Of a DNA stretch of 12,202 bases, positions 1-6,323 are shown piece after piece (the first letter of the stretch is position 1; each line of letters starts with the position of its first letter). The stretch spans positions 1 through 12,202 of the forward strand of contig SLDH01000242.1 of the NCBI GenBank assembly GCA_007125415.1, written 5' to 3'. The notes under the pieces were generated by a model. The model was not told the origin of the DNA. It saw only the letters and a program-made list of their open reading frames with translations, and did no database searches. Position numbers and translations under genes: made by a program. Source of the DNA: Roseovarius sp. (GTDB lineage Bacteria > Pseudomonadota > Alphaproteobacteria > Rhodobacterales > Rhodobacteraceae).

Positions 1-55
1 GCCGCTAGCCCCGGCGGCATGGGTGCACCTCAATCAGACCAGGGAGGACAGACCG

Positions 56-724
56 ATGACCGAAGCACTTCTTTTCCTTCACATTCTTGCCGGAACGATT
101 GCTCTGGCCGCGGCGGGTTTTGCTGTGGGCAGCGTCAAGGGCGGGGCGCTGCACCGGCGGTCGGGCAATGTCTACACACTGGCGATGCTGGTGACCGGCG
201 CAAGCGCGCTTGTGCTGGCGATTGTCAATCCGAGCGTGTTTCTCTTCGCCGTGGGGGTGTTCAGCCTCCATCTCGTCTTCACGGGCTGGCGCGCGGCGAT
301 GATGCGTGACGGCCGCCCCCGGATGGCAGATCATGCCGGTGGCGGGATCATGGCTCTTGCCGGGCTCGGCATGATCGGATGGGGCGTGTGGGGCATGATC
401 AGTGATGTCGGTGCGGAGGCCATCATCATCTTGGTCTTCGGGTCCATCGGGCTGACCCTCGCGCTGTCCGATTGGCGTGACTGGGCACTCGGGCCGATTA
501 CGGGGAAGGCACGCATCGTGCGGCATCTGGGCCGGATGCTGGGGGGCACCATCGCCACGATCACTGCGGCGGGGGTGGTCAATCTGCGCTTTCTGCCCGA
601 TCTGGTGGTCTGGCTCGGCCCCACGGTGCTGATCACGCCGCTGATCTTCTGGTGGAGCGCCCGGGTGATGCGTGGCTCTGTTTCCCTGTCCGGGGGCACG
701 CAGACCCCAAGGCGATCCGGCTGA
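56..724 (+). CDS. Multi-pass membrane protein, DUF2306-like
   Basis: The 222-residue product is a hydrophobic inner-membrane protein of unknown function. About six or seven hydrophobic segments can be seen, roughly at residues 4-25, 41-57, 61-79, 96-115, 122-138, 162-177 and 183-201. Just after the first segment lies HRRSGNVY (33-40), which resembles the HRxxGxxY signature of the DUF2306 membrane family; that assignment is from memory of the family and is moderately sure. I chose the ATG at 56 because AGGGAGGA at 41-48 sits 7 nt upstream. An in-frame ATG at 23 would add 11 polar residues and has no such site. The C-terminal tail after residue 201 is short and basic. It points away from the amine operon and is probably unrelated to it. 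Confidence 0.8.
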   Translation: MTEALLFLHILAGTIALAAAGFAVGSVKGGALHRRSGNVYTLAMLVTGASALVLAIVNPSVFLFAVGVFSLHLVFTGWRAAMMRDGRPRMADHAGGGIMALAGLGMIGWGVWGMISDVGAEAIIILVFGSIGLTLALSDWRDWALGPITGKARIVRHLGRMLGGTIATITAAGVVNLRFLPDLVVWLGPTVLITPLIFWWSARVMRGSVSLSGGTQTPRRSG

Positions 725-1076
725 CGGACCGCGCGCCGTGCCGCTGCACGACGGCTGTTGCGGCGCACTCCTATCGCGGCAGCCTGTCCCGGCGGCTGTG
801 AACAACCCTTCAGCAGGCTGCTGAAAAACGAATGGAGGCTGGGAAAACAAGGCAAACTGTTCTTCCCACTCTGTTTCTGCGTCGAGAGGAGGGTGGCGCC
901 CGACCCTGGGTGGGCGTCTCGGGACGCTGGTGCGACTGTGCTTTATGCTTGCCAAGCCGCTCTGACCGTTGTGCCAGAGTAAGTATCGATCACCTTGAGG
1001 CAAGCTGCACCAAGCCGCGCAGGGGCAAGGAACAGACTGTCCGACAGGCGCTTGGGCTCGATCTCAACCCTCCGGA
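725..1076. other. 352-bp gene-free stretch with palindromes; possible IS-end relic
   Basis: No reading frame here has a good ribosome site or a recognisable product. It separates the convergent 3' ends of the membrane-protein gene and the long minus-strand operon. It holds a perfect 7-bp inverted repeat at 809-825 (TTCAGCA-GGC-TGCTGAA), directly followed by AAA, which resembles sequence found at the ends of some insertion sequences. It also holds a bulged hairpin at 840-868 and another at 897-916 (CGCCC/GGGCG with an inner ACC/GGT). None is followed by a T-run in either direction, so no classical terminator is evident. The IS-relic idea is weak, because no transposase fragment is visible. Confidence 0.35.
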
Positions 1077-1667
1077 TCAACGCCCGAGGTTCTGGCTGCT
1101 GCTGGTGCCCCAATCGGGCTCGAAGCCCAGGACGATCGTGTCGGGAGGGATTGCCGGGTTGAACAACCGGTTATGGGCCATTGTTGCCTGATAGAGCGTG
1201 TTGTGCGTGGCCAGCTTCCAGACCTTGCAATTGAGATCGAAACGCTGGGAGTAGGCTTCGAAGACCAACCGGCAGCTTTGTGCGCGCCGGATTGTCAGGG
1301 CGCCTTCGGAGCCCGGCGGAAAGGTTGCTGTCAGCACATCCGAAAATTCCGCCGCTTTCTGGTAATAGGAGGCCGACAGGAATTTCAGCGCCTCGGCACG
1401 GCGCTGGGCCGGATCATGGGTCTTGCGCGCCATATGCTGCAATTCGGGGGTGACGGAATAGCCCGGTGCCTTGTTCATGAGCGTGATGATATGACCAAGC
1501 GGCGTCTCTGATCCGTCAAGAAAGACCGCCGGCATGATCGAATCGTCAGGGCGTCCTTCGGATTCTCGCATGTTGAGCTGGCGCACACGGCATTGCCATT
1601 TCATGAAGCTCACGCGGAGCGGATGATCGGAATAGGATTGCCCAAGTTGAGTGGCAAGCGAACTCAT
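1077..1667 (-). CDS. Uncharacterised 196-aa protein, last gene of the amine operon
   Basis: I do not recognise this protein. It is soluble-looking, with no signal peptide or membrane segment, and is rich in basic and aromatic residues. A central helical, charged stretch (about residues 80-115, containing SASYYQKAAEF) is followed by a more hydrophobic C-terminal half with two cysteines and ends in a Ser/Gln-rich tail. Its ATG overlaps the stop of the upstream nitrilase-like gene in the 4-nt ATGA arrangement (1664-1667), so the two are probably translationally coupled and may act together. It is the distal gene of the minus-strand operon, and no clear rho-independent terminator follows. Coding is supported by the overlap, the length and the operon position, not by a domain match. 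Confidence 0.8.
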   Translation of the reverse strand: MSSLATQLGQSYSDHPLRVSFMKWQCRVRQLNMRESEGRPDDSIMPAVFLDGSETPLGHIITLMNKAPGYSVTPELQHMARKTHDPAQRRAEALKFLSASYYQKAAEFSDVLTATFPPGSEGALTIRRAQSCRLVFEAYSQRFDLNCKVWKLATHNTLYQATMAHNRLFNPAIPPDTIVLGFEPDWGTSSSQNLGR

Positions 1668-2512
1668 GCGACGTCCTTCTTCGAATTTTCCAACAGCGTG
1701 TAGGCCCGGTCATGGGAAAGTGATGGGATTTTACGGGCTGTCTCCGGCACCATGTCGAGATCTATGCGCGCCTGAACCACGCCCGGCAGGGTGCCGCCAT
1801 CACTGATCACCTCTCCCCAGGGGTTGATCACCAGTGAGTGCCCGAAGCATTCGCCGCCGCCCGGCACATCACCGATGGCGCAGGCCGAGATGACAAACGC
1901 CGTATTCTCGATGGCGCGGGCCCGGTTCAGGACATGCCAATGCGCCTCGCCCGTCTTGCGGGTGAAGGCGGCCGGACAGATGAGAATTTCCGCACCACCC
2001 TGCGCAAGCGTACGGAACAGCTCGGGAAAGCGCAGATCGTAACAGATCGTATGACCGATCCGTGCGAAAGGTGTCTCGTGGACGACAGCGCGGTTGCCCG
2101 GGCTGATCGTGTCGCTTTCGCGGTAGATTTCCGTCTCCGACAGCTGGATGTCGAACATGTTGATCTTGTCATAGATGCTGCGGACAGCGCCCCTGTCGTC
2201 GATCATGATGCCACGGTTGAGAATGCGGCCGTCCGGCGCATCAACCGCGATCGAACCAAGATTGATCCATACCCGTGCCTCCGCCGCAAAGCGCTGCATT
2301 TCCAGCAGAAACGGATGTTCACTCTGCGGGGCGGATGGGGGTGCAACCGCCGCGCCGTTCGTTTTCAGCCCGCCGCAATATTCCGGCAGGAAAAGAATGT
2401 CGGCCCCCGCCTTGATCGCCGCCTGCGCCAGTGGCAACGCCTCGTCCAGCGCCGAGCCGAACTCGGGCATGGGGCGTGTCTGCAGGCAGGCGACGTCAAG
2501 TATCCGGGGCAT
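1664..2512 (-). CDS. Nitrilase-superfamily carbon-nitrogen hydrolase (amidase)
   Basis: The 282-residue protein carries the complete catalytic triad of the CN-hydrolase family: Glu44 in LPEY, Lys116 in YDKINMFD and Cys157 in CYDLRFPELFR. Length and these motifs match the Nit/omega-amidase-type branch, whose members hydrolyse small amides to acid plus ammonia; the actual substrate is unknown. It should be cytosolic and oligomeric like its relatives. It starts 16 nt after the preceding 137-aa gene, with a purine-rich AAGGGAAGG site before the ATG, and ends in an ATGA overlap with the 196-aa gene. Its place in an operon that makes and rearranges gamma-glutamyl amides suggests it removes an amide by-product (for example an omega-amide or a dead-end gamma-glutamyl compound). 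This role is inference. Confidence 0.92.
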   Translation of the reverse strand: MPRILDVACLQTRPMPEFGSALDEALPLAQAAIKAGADILFLPEYCGGLKTNGAAVAPPSAPQSEHPFLLEMQRFAAEARVWINLGSIAVDAPDGRILNRGIMIDDRGAVRSIYDKINMFDIQLSETEIYRESDTISPGNRAVVHETPFARIGHTICYDLRFPELFRTLAQGGAEILICPAAFTRKTGEAHWHVLNRARAIENTAFVISACAIGDVPGGGECFGHSLVINPWGEVISDGGTLPGVVQARIDLDMVPETARKIPSLSHDRAYTLLENSKKDVA

Positions 2513-2528
2513 GACCTTCCCTTTTCGC

Positions 2529-2942
2529 TCAGAACTTCATGTAGGCTTTCCTGAGCGAAACCAAGGGGTGCCGGTCCGACATCTGGAACTTGATCAGGAA
2601 TTCGCGCGCGATCATGTCACGATCCTGCTGATTGTCCGGCAACTCCACCGAGTCGGGGACGCGCACCCAGCCGTTGTTGTTGCGGTCAAAGACCGCCGGC
2701 GAGCCTTCCTCATAGCCCATATGGACATCTTCGAGCCAGTTGAGATCGTCCCAGCCCATCACTTCCATGTATTTCTGCAGGAAGGGGGTGATGCGGTTGT
2801 AATCGGGGACGAGGTTCACATCGTAGCGATAGCCGATATGCTGGCCGATTTCCTTTTCACGCTCGGATTCAAGGCCGTCTGAATCCTTCAGGAACTGGTC
2901 GACATCCTTGATCTCGGAGCCGCGATACTGTGTTCCAGCCAT
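2529..2942 (-). CDS. Uncharacterised 137-aa acidic protein in the glutamate-synthase-like operon
   Basis: I do not know a function for this protein. It is small, acidic and soluble, without cysteines, signal peptide or membrane segments. The N-terminal third is charged and probably helical (residues 10-35). The middle is rich in Trp and Tyr (MGWDDLNWLEDVHMGYEEG, about 62-80) and is followed by NNNGWVRVPDSVELPDN. The C-terminus is basic and ends in RKAYMKF. The start is well supported by AAGGAG 6 nt before the ATG. It lies directly after the FMN-domain gene, across a 57-nt gap that holds a hairpin, and 16 nt before the amidase gene. A role as an accessory or small subunit of the synthase complex, or a partner of the amidase, is possible but unproven. 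Confidence 0.85.
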   Translation of the reverse strand: MAGTQYRGSEIKDVDQFLKDSDGLESEREKEIGQHIGYRYDVNLVPDYNRITPFLQKYMEVMGWDDLNWLEDVHMGYEEGSPAVFDRNNNGWVRVPDSVELPDNQQDRDMIAREFLIKFQMSDRHPLVSLRKAYMKF

Positions 2943-2968
2943 TGTAGTCTCCTTTTCAGAGGGTGCGA

Positions 2969-2986
2969 CCCTGCGCCTACGCAGGG
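2969..2986 (-). repeat. Intergenic hairpin between FMN-synthase gene and 137-aa gene
   Basis: A perfect 7-bp inverted repeat, CCCTGCG and CGCAGGG, flanks a 4-nt loop in the 57-nt gap. In the minus-strand transcript it lies about 26 nt before the 137-aa start codon and is not followed by a U-run, so it is more likely an mRNA-stability or processing element than a terminator. Confidence 0.5.
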
Positions 2987-2999
2987 CCGCGCGTTACCC

Positions 3000-4364
3000 T
3001 TAGAGGTGGTGGTAATCTTCGATACCCACGGTGTGGTTCGTACCCGCAAGGGGCACACCCGCCATGGCCGAGGCTTCCATCGTGAGCGCCGCCAGATCTT
3101 CAGGCTCGAGGCTGTGAAGATAGGTCTTGCCACAGGCGCGGGCGAAAAGCTGCGCCTCGATGGTGAGCGTGTGCAGGAAGTTGTAGACACGCTCGGCCGC
3201 CGCATCCGGATCAAGCCGCTCGCGCAGCTTCGGGTCCTGCGTGGCCACGCCCACAGGGCAGCGGCCCGTGTGGCAGTGATAGCAGTAGCCGGGCTCCGCG
3301 CCGATCTCCTCGGGGAAGTTCGCCTCGGGGATGTCCTTGTTGCAGTTGAGCGCCATCATGGCCGAATGGCCGATGGCGATGGCATCTGCCCCCAGCGCGA
3401 TGGCCTTGGCCACGTCGGCACCGTTGCGGATACCGCCTGCATAGATCAGCGTGATGTCGCCCCGCTTGCCCAGATCGTCGATGGCGCGGCGCGCCTGACG
3501 GATGGCGGCCATGCCCGGCACCCCGGTATCTTCGGTGGCAAGGTGCGGGCCTGCGCCCGTGCCGCCTTCCATTCCGTCGATATAGATGCTGTCGGGGTCG
3601 CATTTCACGGCCATGCGCACGTCATCATAGACACGGCTTGCCCCCAGCTTGAGCTGAATGGGGATCTGCCAATCCGTCGCTTCGCGGATTTCCTGGATCT
3701 TGAGCGCCAGATCGTCGGGGCCCAGCCAGTCGGGGTGCCGAGCGGGCGAGCGTTGGTCGATACCGGCAGGAAGCGAACGCATCTCCGCAACCTGATCTGT
3801 CACTTTCTGACCCATCAGGTGCCCGCCGAGTCCCACCTTGCAGCCCTGTCCGATGAAGAACTCGCAGCCATCGGCCAGCACGAGGTGATTGGGGTTGAAG
3901 CCATAGCGCGACTGGATGCACTGATAGAACCACTTGGAGCTGTAGCGGCGTTCGTCAGGGATCATCCCGCCCTCGCCCGAGCAGGTGGCGGTTCCGGCCA
4001 TGGTGGCGCCGCGTGCGAGCGCGGTCTTGGCCTCATAGCTCAGCGCGCCGAAGCTCATGCCGGTGATATAGACCGGAATATCAAGTTCCAGCGGCTTCTT
4101 CGCACGCGGGCCGATTACCGTCTTGGTTTCGCATTTCTCGCGATAGCCTTCGATCACGAAGCGTGTCAGCGTGCCGGGCAGAAAGGTCAGGTCATCCCAA
4201 TGCGGGATTTTCTTGAAGAGCGAGAAGCCCCGCATCCGGTACCGGCCCAGTTCGGACTTGATGTGGATGTCATCCATCACCCGTGGCGGGAAGATGAAGC
4301 TGTCGCCAATTCGATTCACGTCGCGCGCAAGCGCGGGTTTCTTGGGCAGATCTCCGTCAGCCAT
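3000..4364 (-). CDS. FMN/Fe-S glutamate-synthase domain protein, MgsC/GlxD-like
   Basis: The 454-residue protein matches the FMN-binding central half of the glutamate synthase large subunit as a stand-alone polypeptide. Visible landmarks are the (beta/alpha)8 barrel segment with MEGGTGAGP (near 270), the YAGGIRNGADVAKAIALGADA phosphate-binding region (near 310-330), and an iron-sulfur motif with Cys361, Cys364 and Cys369 in CYHCHTGRCPVGVATQ. In the N-methylglutamate pathway this subunit (MgsC) reductively joins 2-oxoglutarate with the amine released from a gamma-glutamyl amide, using partners MgsA and MgsB, which are encoded just upstream here. GlxD is an older name for the same family. The start has AAAGGAAA about 7 nt upstream. 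A gap of about 68 nt with a hairpin separates it from the GXGXG gene. Family assignment is firm; the exact amine substrate is not. Confidence 0.93.
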   Translation of the reverse strand: MADGDLPKKPALARDVNRIGDSFIFPPRVMDDIHIKSELGRYRMRGFSLFKKIPHWDDLTFLPGTLTRFVIEGYREKCETKTVIGPRAKKPLELDIPVYITGMSFGALSYEAKTALARGATMAGTATCSGEGGMIPDERRYSSKWFYQCIQSRYGFNPNHLVLADGCEFFIGQGCKVGLGGHLMGQKVTDQVAEMRSLPAGIDQRSPARHPDWLGPDDLALKIQEIREATDWQIPIQLKLGASRVYDDVRMAVKCDPDSIYIDGMEGGTGAGPHLATEDTGVPGMAAIRQARRAIDDLGKRGDITLIYAGGIRNGADVAKAIALGADAIAIGHSAMMALNCNKDIPEANFPEEIGAEPGYCYHCHTGRCPVGVATQDPKLRERLDPDAAAERVYNFLHTLTIEAQLFARACGKTYLHSLEPEDLAALTMEASAMAGVPLAGTNHTVGIEDYHHL

Positions 4365-4395
4365 TTGAGTTTCCTTTCACATTGCAGAAAGGCAC

Positions 4396-4428
4396 GGCCC
4401 CGCAAGACGTCGCGGCGAGGCCGGGGCC
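4396..4428 (-). repeat. Intergenic hairpin between GXGXG gene and FMN-synthase gene
   Basis: The arms GGCCCCG (4396-4402) and CGGGGCC (4422-4428) are perfectly complementary around a 19-nt loop, in the gap between two cotranscribed genes. No T-run follows on the minus strand, so attenuation is unlikely; segmental mRNA stabilisation is a guess. Confidence 0.45.
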
Positions 4429-4432
4429 AGGT

Positions 4433-5302
4433 TTAGAGAATGAGTTTCTTCTCGGAGGGTTCCAGATTGTCATAGTTCCAGAGCTGCTTGCCGGCGACGA
4501 TCTTGGTGAAGTGATCGACACCCTTTTCGGGCATCAGGCCGTATTGCGTGAGCTTGCGCGTCAGCCAGGCCTTGTCGAGATCGGTCAATTCGGCTTCGAC
4601 AGCATCCACACCGAGCGACTTGATCTCGCCGCCCACGAAGATCGTGCCATCATACATCGAATCCCCGAGGTTCTTGCCGGCATTGCCGCAAACCACCATC
4701 CGGCCCCGCTGCATCATGAAGCCCGAAAGCGCGCCGGTGTCGCCACCGACGATGATGGTGCCGCCCTTCTGGTCGATGCCCGTCCGCGAGCCGACCGAGC
4801 CACGGCAGACAAGATCACCGCCGCGGATGGCCGCACCGAAGGTGGAGCCCGCATTCTTCTCGATCATGATCGTGCCGGACATCATGTTCTCACCGCAGGA
4901 CCAGCCCACCCGGCCGCTGATGCGCACATTCGGACCGTCGATCAGGCCAACGGCGAAGTAGCCGGTGGAGCCTTCGATGATCAGGTTGAGGCGGCTGAGG
5001 ATGCCCACACCCAGCGAGTGCATGCCGCGCGGATTCTGCAGCACAACGGTGCCGTAGCCTTCCTGCATCAGCGCGCGGATCTTCGTGTTCACCTCGGTGG
5101 TGGTCATGCCGTCACAATCCACCTCGGTGCGCTTGTTGAAGTCCACATCCGGCGCCCAGGGATAGGTGAACCGCTCTTCGGCGTCGGGGTCGAACTCCAC
5201 ATAGAGCGACTGGCCCGAAAGCTGTTCGGTGGTCATGCCGAGCGCTTTTGCGCGCTCGTCCTGGGTCATCTGTTTGAGTTCTGCGTCGCTTACGCTTGCC
5301 AT
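4433..5302 (-). CDS. GXGXG-domain glutamate-synthase-like subunit, MgsB/GlxC-like
   Basis: This 289-residue protein is a free-standing version of the C-terminal GXGXG beta-helix domain of the glutamate synthase large subunit. Repeating glycine turns are clear, for example GDLVCRGSVGSRTG, GGTIIVGGDTGALSG, GNAGKNLGDSMYDG and GTIFVGGE. They follow a leading segment, GMTTTEVNTKIRALMQEG, that is typical of MgsB-type proteins. In this family the domain has a structural role, joining the amidotransferase and FMN subunits. The N-terminal 60 residues are acidic and look like a lineage-specific extension. Its ATG has GAGGAGG upstream, and its first 13 nt overlap the end of the amidotransferase gene, which suggests coupled translation of the two subunits. 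GlxC is an alternative family name. Confidence 0.92.
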   Translation of the reverse strand: MASVSDAELKQMTQDERAKALGMTTEQLSGQSLYVEFDPDAEERFTYPWAPDVDFNKRTEVDCDGMTTTEVNTKIRALMQEGYGTVVLQNPRGMHSLGVGILSRLNLIIEGSTGYFAVGLIDGPNVRISGRVGWSCGENMMSGTIMIEKNAGSTFGAAIRGGDLVCRGSVGSRTGIDQKGGTIIVGGDTGALSGFMMQRGRMVVCGNAGKNLGDSMYDGTIFVGGEIKSLGVDAVEAELTDLDKAWLTRKLTQYGLMPEKGVDHFTKIVAGKQLWNYDNLEPSEKKLIL

Positions 5303-6231
5303 ACCCGAACCTCCTCGTCATAAGGGTCTGTCGTGTCGATTTCATGAGGCAGGATCGCCCGGATCGCGACCTCCTCGGAGGCCATGGCGATCAGATCATC
5401 GCTTTCATAGAGCACGAGCGGCTTTGCGGCCATCGTGTCTTTCGCCATGCCGAGCTGATCCCTGGTGGCCACGAGATAGGTGAAAACACCGTCGATTTCC
5501 TGGATGGACCTGCGCAGGCTGTCTTCAAGGCTCACGCCATTGGCGAGGTTGTGCGCCGTGTAGACCGCCAGCAACTCCGAGTCGCAATTGGACATGAAAC
5601 GATGGCCCTTGCGTTCCATCTCGCGGCGCATGATCCAGTAATTCGTGATCTGGCCGTTATGGACGACGCTTACATCGTTGTAGGGAAACGCCCAGTAGGG
5701 GTGCGCGGATTTGATATCCACATCCGATTCCGTGGCCATTCGGGTATGACCGATGGCGTGCGTGCCCTGAAAGTCGTTCAGGCCATAGGCTTCGGACACG
5801 ACCGAGGCATCGCCCAGATCCTTGATGAGTTCCAGACCGTTGCCCATCGACAGGATCTCGACACCTTCGGTCTCTTCGATATGCTCGGCCATTTCGCCCA
5901 GGTTGCCGTCACCGGCGATGGTGAGCACATAGCGCAGCGAATACTCGCGCGGCGCGTCCTTCGACTTGATCACGGCCCCATGCTCGGCCAGTACTTCCTC
6001 GACGGCCGTGATGCGATCCTCGATCATCTTGTGAACGCCGCGGCCCTTTTCCATGTCTTCGGCCTCGGCGAGTTTCAGGCGCATGATGTAGTCGCCCTTG
6101 GTCGGGGTGCCGTAGACCGCATAGCCGGTGCTATCGGGCCCCCTGTGTTTCAGAGCCTGAAGCATGGCTGTCATTTCAGAGCCGACAGCCGAGCTTTTGC
6201 CCTTGTGAATCAATCCAGCAATTCCGCACAT
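5290..6231 (-). CDS. Class II glutamine amidotransferase subunit, MgsA/GlxB-like
   Basis: The 313-residue protein begins MCGIAG, which places the catalytic Cys at position 2, exposed once Met1 is removed, as in all class II (Ntn-type) glutamine amidotransferases. LKHRGPDSTGY (about 27-37), HTRMATESDV and the VHNGQITNYW segment are further family landmarks. Such enzymes hydrolyse glutamine or a gamma-glutamyl amide and channel the released amine. As the stand-alone MgsA-type subunit it would supply the amine to the FMN subunit. It lacks the sugar-isomerase domain of GlmS and the PRPP domain of PurF, so those identities are excluded. GGAGG lies 11 nt before the ATG. It overlaps the GXGXG gene by 13 nt and follows the synthetase gene across a 92-nt gap with a hairpin. 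Confidence 0.93.
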   Translation of the reverse strand: MCGIAGLIHKGKSSAVGSEMTAMLQALKHRGPDSTGYAVYGTPTKGDYIMRLKLAEAEDMEKGRGVHKMIEDRITAVEEVLAEHGAVIKSKDAPREYSLRYVLTIAGDGNLGEMAEHIEETEGVEILSMGNGLELIKDLGDASVVSEAYGLNDFQGTHAIGHTRMATESDVDIKSAHPYWAFPYNDVSVVHNGQITNYWIMRREMERKGHRFMSNCDSELLAVYTAHNLANGVSLEDSLRRSIQEIDGVFTYLVATRDQLGMAKDTMAAKPLVLYESDDLIAMASEEVAIRAILPHEIDTTDPYDEEVRVWQA

Positions 6232-6280
6232 CCTGGCGCGCCTCCTTCACGGTTTGAGTGTGTATATCCCGTCTGAAAAT

Positions 6281-6309
6281 GGGCGGCGGACCCTTGCGAT
6301 CCGCCACCC
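6281..6309 (-). repeat. Strong GC hairpin between synthetase and amidotransferase genes
   Basis: The arms GGGCGGCGGA and TCCGCCACCC pair over nine of ten positions around a 9-nt loop. On the minus-strand transcript the stem starts about 15 nt after the synthetase stop codon and is followed by AUUUUC. It could be a leaky terminator that makes the first gene more abundant, or a 3'-end stabiliser. It is the strongest of the operon's three intergenic hairpins. Confidence 0.5.
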
Positions 6310-6323
6310 GAGAATGGAACGCC

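Noticed and set aside
897..916. Hairpin considered as the rho-independent terminator of the long minus-strand operon
   Set aside because: It lies about 160 nt past the last stop codon and has no T-run on the transcript side.
5..1003. A 332-codon minus-strand frame covering the membrane-protein gene and the gap
   Set aside because: The product is low-complexity, rich in Pro/Arg/His and unlike any protein; the plus strand holds a plausible membrane protein with a good ribosome site.
3006..4436. A 476-codon plus-strand open frame opposite the FMN-synthase gene
   Set aside because: It has the composition of an antisense shadow (Ala/Arg/His/Gly) and no domain, and the opposite strand carries the clear Fe-S and FMN motifs.
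3000..6231. Annotation as housekeeping glutamate synthase (GltB/GltD)
   Set aside because: The amidotransferase, GXGXG and FMN domains are three separate genes, and the GltD-like NADPH subunit is absent; this arrangement is typical of the MgsABC/GlxBCD type.
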